NCBI RefSeq assembly: GCF_030269925.1
Contig: NC_085119.1
Span: 10,515,001 to 10,579,000 of the forward strand
Origin: Bombyx mori
Lineage: Eukaryota; Arthropoda; Insecta; Lepidoptera; Bombycidae
Length of the DNA stretch: 64,000 nt
Direction: 5' to 3'
Shown here: positions 56,199-64,000 of the stretch, in pieces
Numbering within the stretch: position 1 is the stretch's first letter
Layout: the number at the start of each line of letters is the position of its first letter
Position numbers and translations under genes: made by a program
The notes under the pieces: generated by a model
The model's input: the letters and a program-made list of their open reading frames with translations, nothing else
The model's database searches: none
What the model was told of the DNA's origin: nothing

Positions 56199-56436
56199 CT
56201 TTTTTGCTTAGTTGGGTGGACGAGCTCACGGCCCATCTGGTGTTAAGTGGTTACCGGGGCACATCTACAACGTAAATGTCGCCATCCACCTTGAGACATG
56301 AGTTCTAAAGTCTTACTATATTTACAACGGGTGCCCCAACCTTCAAATCGAAACTCATTACTGCTTCACGGCAGAAATGGGCAGGGTGGTAGTACCTACC
56401 CGTGCGGGCTCACAAGAGGTCCTACCGCCAGTAAAA
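56199..56436 (-). mobile_element. Bm1 SINE, 5'-truncated
   Basis: A reverse copy (ttgcttagttgggtggacga to tcctaccgccagt) with moderate divergence. Confidence 0.8.
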
Positions 56437-57169
56437 GCCTCGGGGGACTATTCCAGCTACGCGTGGATCTGGCTCAGCCTGAGAAGCTGATAAGCAATCG
56501 GACTTCATTGAATCGGAACCGAGATTCCATTGAATGATCTCATGTTTCAATAGAAACGTTGTGGATTCTGGGAATCGATCAAGTTCGTTCGACTTATCTA
56601 CGCAATACAATCTTAAAAATTCATAGAAAGGCTTATTACTAAGAAAAAATAGTATGTGACTAATAATTAAAGGGCAATCACTCTTCTCCATAGTGCCATA
56701 AAATTAATGCAGCGCGCGCGTTCTCTATGCCTCTCGTTAGAATGCAGTTGGATAAGTTCACTAATTTACCGTTTAGTTACTTGAAAACAGAACCTTAACG
56801 TTCACTGCATAGTAATCAAATCGTAAAACATGATGGTATCAATTAAAAAGTACACTTTGTTTAGTAGTATCACGGACTAATTATTTTCCGAGTGCTGATC
56901 AAAAGTCGGAGTTCCGAACATCAGGATATACGGGCAGTGTTGTTTTAAAAAATTTGCAACCAGAAAACCCGCACTTTGTATTTACTTTAAATATAACCTT
57001 TGTTTGATTCTATTAGTTTGCTTATGTATCGCGTAATGCTTACACAAACTCTGATAAATGTAGTTTAAGTATTTAAAACTCTTTATTAAAACCGTTTGAT
57101 TTGCATTGATCAACCCTAACCTTATTTAAAATTTGAATTATTAAAAACAAATTGTAATCTATCTATCTA
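56437..57169. other. Intergenic, nothing recognised
   Basis: A short (TATC)n-like run ends this stretch just before a Helitron-like copy. Open frames at 56422-56691 overlap the SINE. Confidence 0.4.
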
Positions 57170-57376
57170 TCTATAATATATATAAAAATGAATTGCTGTT
57201 CGTTAGTCTCGCTAAAACTCGAAAACTCGATCGAATAAAAATAACAATTTTGTTTTTCCTTTGATGCGTCCCCCGTCGGACGGATTCCTTTTGTTTGTGT
57301 TAAGTTTATTTTATACAAAAGTTTAGGTCTTTTATTTATCGATTGAGGCACTACGAAGTCTGCCGGGTCAGCTAGT
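57170..57376 (+). mobile_element. Helitron-like element H5
   Basis: Starts atctataatatatataaaaa, contains gtcccccgtcggacggattc and ends gccgggtcagCTAGT. The 3' end is intact. Confidence 0.65.
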
Positions 57377-58028
57377 TTATTTAATAAATGAAATTTCTAT
57401 CGTGGTTTTCTATAGCCATTTATAAAGTAAATTGACTCTATGCTAGGCAAAATAAGTATAATATACGAGTATACCAATTTCTAGGATCCCATTCTGTCTA
57501 GAAACATTAAAGCAAGTTCTGCTTTAATAATATTTGATCTTATAGAGACAACGTATGAAAATTTTAAATTTACAGAATAAAATTAACCATTACATTTGTT
57601 CCTCCCGTAAGATTACGTCAAACTTTGTACATAAATTCCAGAAAATTTTATTGGAATACATACGTCAAATTGAAAATAAAAACAAATGTAATTTTCATGC
57701 TATGCATCATCGTTAGATCTGTGAGAGCGAGCATAAGGTATTTGAATAAAATCGTTCGAATTTAAAATACTGGCCTTTGAATTCGGCGTGACGGAATAAT
57801 TCAGATATTCCTCTATGGATTAGTTCGCCACGGTTGTCGGACCACTTAGGATAATATTTGTTTTCGGATTTGCCATGAATACACTGTGACTAACTTTTAC
57901 CTTGAATACGAACGGCTTTATTTCATTATTCAGTATTAAGTTAACATATTCTTTGCACGGTTCAAACCTTTTAGATTTGATTTAGGTTTCGTAACGCATA
58001 GCGAAGGATGACTTGATCTTTTATTTAT
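57377..58028. other. Intergenic, nothing recognised
   Basis: AT-rich spacer; no splice-supported frame. Confidence 0.4.
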
Positions 58029-58168
58029 TTATTTTTTATTGCTTAGATGGGTGGACGAGCTCACAGCCCACCTGGTGTTAAATGGTTACTGGAGCCCATA
58101 GACATCTACAACGTAAATGCGCCACCCACCTTGAGATATAAGTTCTAAGGTCTCAAGTATAGTTACAG
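58029..58168 (-). mobile_element. Bm1 SINE, short copy
   Basis: Only the tail-proximal 140 bases remain, up to tctcaagtatagttaca. The remaining 5' part is absent. Confidence 0.75.
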
Positions 58169-58602
58169 TAGTAGTGATCTATAACACCAGTAATCTGACA
58201 ATGTGATTAACTTACATTAAAGCACATGAGTGAGCGATTCTATCAGTATTGTTGACGGTTTCGTAAATAAGTAACAATTTTATGTCTTTCTAAGCTAGGA
58301 TTTTAACATCAGGAAACAATTGTAGCGATTTGCATATGACCGGAACGTAACTAGACAGCGAATCAGTTTACATGTTTTGTATCTCAGAATAGCAGTGCAC
58401 GTTCAAAATAAATTCGAAACTAACAAAGAGTTTACGCCAGACAATGGCTGTGTTTGCCCATCGGAACGCTATGATATAGTCCACATGTTAGTCCGGTCGA
58501 TGCGATTCGCGCTACACATTCTACGCCTTTCAATAAAATCCGCTTTCTATAGAACTTACAATTATTACCTACCACGATTCCGGTATTTTATTTCTATCGT
58601 TA

Positions 58603-58925
58603 TCTATACTAATATTATAAAGCTGAAGAGTTTGTTTGTTTGAACGCGCTAATCTCAAGAACTACTGGTCCGATTTGAAAAATTCTTTCAGTGTTAGATA
58701 ACCCATTTATTTATTGAGGAAGGCTATAGGCTATATAACATCGCGGTAAGACCAATACAAGTGGAGCACCAATAAAAAATGTTTCAAAATAGGGGTTTAA
58801 ATAGCTCCTTAACATTCTATAATTCAAAAATATTTTCATTTTCTACGTAAATGAAGTTGGGGGTAAAATTTTGCGTTATGTCAAAGTAACTATTTCACGC
58901 GGACGGAGTCGCGGGCAAAAGCTAA
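58603..58925 (+). mobile_element. Helitron-like element H1, full length
   Basis: Starts TCTATACTAATATTATAAAG, then aactactggtccgatttgaa, ends cggagtcgcgggcaaaagCTAA. TC start and CTRR end are both present. Non-coding. Confidence 0.7.
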
Positions 58926-59879
58926 TAACCTATATGTGTGTAATATGCCTATACCAGTATTTAATAAAGGTTTTAAACATCTATTTTACGTTAAACACAA
59001 CACAGGAAGGTTAAAAGTGAGGCCGTTTACAAGATCTTATTCGTTTCACGTACAAAAATGTTCCACTAAAAAAACCAACGTACGCCCGTATTTTTTGTCT
59101 CGGGTATATAACAATAATTGTCAATTTTATTGGAAAACAGATTGCTTGTGCATGTGGGAAACTGTATTATTTAAAAAGTAAGAAAGATATACATTGAAAT
59201 TGCAAGTTGATTTTGTATATTACTGTTTTTATTAATTAGATTAGACACAGAAGATTCATCTGATGTTTAGCTGCTATCGGAGTCCATAGACAGGACAGTG
59301 AAAGGTGGACCTTGAAATTAGATTATGGGAGCCTCAATCGAATCGGAAGAATATGCTGTTAAATAAATCATTGGGTTAAATCACGATACATCGATCTTGA
59401 CATTTACTAAAATTACACCATGCTTATGGATGGGCACACAGTACCTTTGTAATTTTCGATTGGAATAGCTTTTGTGGTTTCATTGTATTCATATTAATGA
59501 TAGTGAGTACTACGGCCAAACTTACGATAATGGTTCAGGGACTTTAACGTATCATGTTCTTTGATAGAATATGTGATTTAAATCCATATCCATATATAAA
59601 AAGAAATAAGACACCCAGTGTACCTATGTCCGTTTATATCAAACGACGCGAATATGTTTCGGCGTTGAAATCCCGTAGAAAAATGATCAAATTTTTGATA
59701 TAGAAAAAAAGTATAAGCTGTTACATTATGAATTGTCATTAGTATTCGTCCAGGATTTACGTTAAAAGTTAACAAAAATCCATCCTCGCAAACTCTCGCA
59801 TTTCAAATATTGTGCGTAATATTGGTATAATTTTATTATTTTTTAGAACAAACTTTTAAATGGACAATATTAAATCATC
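58926..59879. other. Intergenic, nothing recognised
   Basis: Short frames at 58936-59181 and 59578-59775 lack splice sites and known motifs. Confidence 0.35.
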
Positions 59880-60022
59880 ATCATAATCATCAGCCTGCGG
59901 CAGTCCACTGCTGGACATAGGCCTCCCCCAAAGTTCGCCACTGAACCCGATCTTCGGTTCTACGCATCCAGTTACTGCCAGCTGCCTTGCGCAGGTCGTC
60001 GCTCCATCTAGCAGGAGGGCGA
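59880..60022 (-). pseudogene. RTE-type LINE C-terminus
   Basis: On the minus strand PARWSDDLRKAAGSNWMRR is followed by TEDRVQWRTLGEAYVQQWTA and a stop, then a TGATGATTATGATGATGA tail. This is the widespread lepidopteran RTE/BovB-like LINE end. 5'-truncated. Confidence 0.75.
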
Positions 60023-60322
60023 GCAATATTAAATTAAAAAACGATATAAAATTAAAATCATACCAAATTTCATAGCGTGCGTGTGTGTCCTAATAATTAA
60101 TTTAATAATTGTGACTTCATTCTAAACAACGAGTTGTTTATGTTGTCGATCATCTAGAATTAGCGTTTTGAGTGTCCAGAAAGCATTAGCGTAGCATTTC
60201 TAGGTATACTTATTAAACTACAAACAATTAAATTGATGGATCTGTTATTTATGTTAGTCTATTTTTTCGTGGAGTTTCGACGTAGAGATGTTTAAATGAG
60301 TGAAATCTTATTCAAGCGATTA

Positions 60323-60630
60323 TCTATATATTAATACGTGAAGCAAAAACTTTGTATCCCTTTGTACGAAAATTGCGCGGACGGAGGAGTATTAAATTTC
60401 CCACACTTATGGAGAAAATAGAGAAGGAGTGCAGAATGTTAATATTTTTTTTAAATCATGCATAAAAAACACATTAAATCAATAAAAAAAACATACACAC
60501 ACTACCATGTATTTGACACACACGCGCATGCATAATAATTGTATGTTTTCAAACACTTCTTATTGCTTATATTCTGCGGTTAAATTTTCAAATAATTATA
60601 GTCGAATGTCGACTACCGGGGGACCACTAG
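60323..60630 (+). mobile_element. Helitron-like element H3, copy 2
   Basis: Starts TCTATATATTAATACGTGAA, contains attgcgcggacggaggagta, ends with the palindrome tagtcgaatgtcgacta and ggaccaCTAG. Both Helitron ends are intact. Confidence 0.75.
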
Positions 60631-61838
60631 TTTAGATAAAATGTCAATAATGTGAAAGCATCTGGTATTAATAAGAAATATCCACATTAAGTTAAAAATA
60701 ATAAATAAATTACGTATAATTACGCGTCATAATTATAACCGTATATTTTTAGGATTCGCTTTGTAGATTAGTGTATCCGCTGTTTCTCAATAATACCATC
60801 ATGATTTAATGTTACACCCGAACGCTACCGCTCTCGGGTGCTTCGGTCTAATGGTCGGTCACGCCTCTTGTTCGCGTTACGTGTTTTTTCTTTCAACCTG
60901 CCATTACTTTAGTACACAGATTGTTATTTACTGTTTATTTTGATATCAATTCATACCGATATCTCTTAAGAGCAATCTATTAAAATACGTTTATATTTGC
61001 ATAAAATTGAAATTAGGATAATGTTCAAGGATGTCATGTTGTTGTTGGTAGGGCTCTTTGTAAATTTGCTCGGGTGTAGCCTGCTTATTTATACCGGGAA
61101 GCAAACACGCTTCCTAGTCTTAGCTGCTACTTCAATGCTACCTTGCAACCAAGCAACGCGATGATCATTTTTCGGTGTCTATGCAATCCTTACACAGTTT
61201 AGCAGCAAGTAAACTGTAAGCTATAAACATGATCATAATCCATTCGAGAAAATTCTACGACATGTAAAACTTTATTGACCTTTTAAATACTTTTTCATAC
61301 TCGTTCACAGCATATTTTGTACCCCATAAACTTTGACTTAATCATTATGTAGTAACACTAAAATTGTTTGATTCATCGAAATTTATGAATGAATCGTCGA
61401 TATTGCGTAGGTGGATGGCGTGTGTGACAGTCAAACACTCGCGACCCGTCTGCCTTGGAAAGTGATGCAATTTAACGTCTTCCTTAAAAAAAACATTTAA
61501 CGAATGATTGATAGGCCGTGGTGCACTAAGTAGTTTGTCGTATCGTCGCATATAAATCATACGACGAACCATGTTAATGCAATAGAAATTCTTTTAATTT
61601 CACTATCATCACGTATCGCACAAATTGCCCATCAAAATACCGGTTTCATTATTGTGTGAGTTATCGTAGAAATGTCTTTAATATAACCACTGTACGAGAA
61701 CTTATGAATTATAAACGAATTCATCTGAATTTCAATTGAAAACCTCATGTACGGATTAAACCTCATAAATTTTTAAACGATCGTGTATGCATTATTTAAA
61801 ATTGAATACCTACGCAAGCGTACAGGGTAACCCGGATC
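60631..61838. other. Intergenic; weak minus-strand frame
   Basis: 61572-61345 (-) is open from an ATG for 75 codons with a charged, soluble-looking peptide. No homologue, acceptor or repeat match is seen. Confidence 0.3.
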
Positions 61839-62189
61839 GTGACTTTAGAATTCTTCTTCGACATTAAGAAGTCTTCGGTACGCAAACATTTAAATATTTT
61901 TACAAAACCAAAGAACGCACGTATAAAAGCAGATTATAAGCATGTAGATGTAATCGTTACGACACATCCGTTACTTGACCAACTGAGCAGTAAAAAGCCT
62001 TCCGTTCCGCACACGATATTTCAATTTGTAAACGTGGGTACTCTTAAGATCAGAGGTGCACCGGTTTTTGTCTACCTTGTGCCTAATTTGATTCGGCTCA
62101 AAAGAAATCACTTTTCTCCTAACTTTCAAATAGAATGTAGAAAGTATATTCCATATCGACTGGAGGAATGTGGCTCTATCCATGGCTAA
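61839..62189 (+). other. Unexplained 116-codon open frame
   Basis: The longest open frame in the window not accounted for by a gene, exon or transposon. It starts GTG, not ATG. The peptide mixes basic and hydrophobic stretches (VDVIVTTHPLLDQL, HTIFQFVNVGTLKIRGAPVF). The reverse strand is also open for 74 codons, which weakens the coding case. I do not recognise it. Confidence 0.2.
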
Positions 62190-62722
62190 AATCACTTAAA
62201 ACAAACAAGTGAACAATGAGGAATCTCGTTTACATCATGATCAACTTGAAAAAATATTTGGTTGATCGTTATTAACGGATCTAAAATCTCTCAACCGCTT
62301 TATTAATCATTTTCTGATGAGACTTGGCAATGTGGTTTATTGCTACCAATCTTATACGCATTTATAGCCCTAAGTGTATCACGTAAAAGAAGTTCTATTT
62401 TCACACTTGACTTGAGTCGGATTCGATTCGTAGTTCTTATTTCTAAAAAAAAAACCATTCTCCCAAAAATTTCTACTTAACAAATGGTTTTTGCTGCATA
62501 CATTTCGTTCGTACCAGTCTTTTTCTGATTCTCGCACTGTCGACTTTCATCGTTACTATCAGATTTTCACTTGATTACATTTTGGATTGTTTATTTATGA
62601 TGTCTCCCTTAATTTATACCACTAGAAATAATCAAACGCCTGTTTATACTATTTGTTAAAATTGTTTTAGCAATACCCAAATTGTCCTATTCACACCTCT
62701 CAAAATTATGATCAAAAACTGT

Positions 62723-62728
62723 TTATTT
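62723..62728 (-). terminator. Possible poly(A) signal
   Basis: AATAAA on the minus strand, 44 bases beyond the stop of the candidate exon at 62772-62914. Confidence 0.35.
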
Positions 62729-62771
62729 ATGTGAACATAGTGTGAATCGTTCAAACATACGTATCGTGTAA

Positions 62772-62914
62772 TTATATCGGTGGTCGATAATTCTTTTCAA
62801 AGGACATGCCCGCATGCATTAAATTGAAAGGAACCATATTAGGCATCCGCATATTAGGTGAAGTGGGCGAACTAACTTCGTTGTAAGTCAGCAGCGTCAC
62901 CGATGAGCAACTAA
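62772..62914 (-). CDS. Candidate terminal exon, unknown protein
   Basis: On the minus strand an acceptor (tataatgaattcag) is followed by 47 in-frame codons to TAA. The peptide SCSSVTLLTYNEVSSPTSPN followed by a Met/Pro/Asn-rich tail (FNLMHAGMSFEKNYRPPI) has the look of a disordered C-terminus. An AATAAA follows 44 bases on. No upstream exon was identified; the rest of the gene would lie to the right. Confidence 0.3.
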
Positions 62915-63159
62915 CTGAATTCATTATATTTTTATCGTACACAACTTTGGCCAACCTAATTGTTTTGCCCGTTAGATAACTTAGTTTTTAATGACCACGA
63001 TTTTCATTAGTCTACATTTTTTAGCGCTGATCAACAGAACGGAACACGTTCGAAATTTTGATCACCATTTCAAAGGTTACCGTAAGCATTTTATATTAAC
63101 AAGAGCTTTGAAATCATAGTTGTTATAATCTATCTTCTATTTATCTATCTTCTATAGGT

Positions 63160-63393
63160 ATATATAAAAATGAATTGCTGTTCGTTAGTCTCGCTAAAAC
63201 GTAGATTAAAACGTAGATAAAACGTAGATAAATATGAAAATGCTCGGAATTAAATAAAAATAACAATTTTGTTTTCCCTTTGATGTGTCCCCCGTCGGAC
63301 GGATTCCTTTTGTTTGTTTCAAGTATATTTTATACAAAAGCTTAGGTCTTTTATTTATCGATTGAGGCACTACGAAGTCTGCGGGTCACCTAG
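63160..63393 (+). mobile_element. Helitron-like element H5
   Basis: Starts gtatatataaaaatgaattg, has a short internal duplication (aaacgtagat x3), contains gtcccccgtcggacggattc and ends gcgggtcacCTAGT. Confidence 0.65.
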
Positions 63394-64000
63394 TTACTTA
63401 TATAATAGTAATATTATAAACTTTTTTGGTTTGAAACCATTTAAGTTAATAGTGTTTACGCGGTGAAATGATATACCGGTGGAAATATTTCTAAAGTTCG
63501 TAATATCTGTGTCTCAGTTCATGGCTGGTGGTAGCATGTAAGCAATGAATTTGCAATCCTAGAGTTGGTGATTACTTTTATTTATTTAACAGCTTGCACA
63601 AGAAACTTTAAGTGATTTCGGATTTTACAAAGGGATATTCGTTTTCGCTTCAAATAGCGTATAGCGTGAGAAAAAAATGTGGGATATCGCTTCTGGCGAA
63701 GATCGCACTGTGCTCAACCGATAACTTTCCAACGAAGGCATGTTTGCGAGGTCAACTCCGGTCATTTGATGTCAATCACATGTAATTTAATCATCACAGC
63801 AGAATACACATATTGGTCAAGTTTTACACACCAGATGATTGACTACTGTACCAGCGTATTAACACAATCTGGACATCATTTACCTTCGAAGGGTTTTCTT
63901 TAATTGTTGTTAAGCGCTAGTCTGTATTTTACACTGGATTGTTCGAACATATGTTCATTTGCCTTATTAAATATCTTATAGCATTCGTAAATCGTATCTC
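63394..64000. other. Right edge, nothing firm
   Basis: A 57-60-codon minus-strand frame with ATG near 63770 (peptide with LANMPSLESYRLSTVRSSPE) and a plus-strand frame at 63679 overlap. Neither has splice or homology support. Confidence 0.3.

Noticed and set aside
1..64000. CRISPR arrays, bacterial operons, integrated viral genes
   Set aside because: Regular spaced repeats, operon-like gene packing and viral structural or replication genes were looked for and not seen. All repeats have eukaryotic transposon character.

Overview
The window is nuclear DNA from a lepidopteran insect, almost certainly a silkworm (Bombyx mori or a very close relative). The background is AT-rich and introns are GT-AG. 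There are about 16 copies or fragments of the tRNA-derived Bombyx SINE usually called Bm1, 3' tails of several non-LTR retrotransposons, Helitron-like non-autonomous elements ending in CTAG, and two decayed mariner-type elements. There are no bacterial operons, CRISPR arrays or phage genes.

Genes. (1) At the left edge two spliced exons (261-438, 1619-1922) end a plus-strand gene whose C-terminus reads like an MSP/ASH immunoglobulin-like domain; Spd-2/Cep192 is one possible identity. (2) Twelve plus-strand exons from 39395 to 49689 join in frame into 698 codons of gamma-tubulin complex component 2 (GCP2, Drosophila Grip84). Roughly the last 150-200 residues are not found in the window. (3) A single 943-codon open frame on the minus strand (54442-51611) encodes a painless-type TRPA cation channel with ankyrin repeats, six membrane segments and a C-terminal coiled coil. 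(4) Weaker candidates are an exon at 5169-5369 (+), a terminal exon at 62772-62914 (-) and an unexplained open frame at 61839-62189 (+).

Layout. 1-2051: end of the left-edge gene. 2052-39394: about 37 kb of gene-poor DNA packed with repeats, including a degenerate maT-like (DD37D) mariner pseudogene at 16620-17640, two Helitron-like elements abutting head to head at 26481, and a SINE bracketed by unusually long direct repeats at 27367-27785. 39395-49689: GCP2, with transposon insertions in most larger introns. 49690-51600: a 234-bp inverted-repeat element 19 bp downstream of the last recognised GCP2 exon, two Bm1 copies and a broken mariner. 51374-54455: painless with its poly(A) signal. 54456-64000: repeat-rich DNA with a composite inverted/direct-repeat structure at 55125-55990.

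The genes do not form a pathway as far as can be seen. GCP2 acts in microtubule nucleation at the centrosome and painless in sensory neurons. They face each other tail to tail, or painless is nested in the last GCP2 intron. No complete new system was recognised. The most useful leads are the left-edge gene, the missing GCP2 3' end, and several unnamed repeat families.
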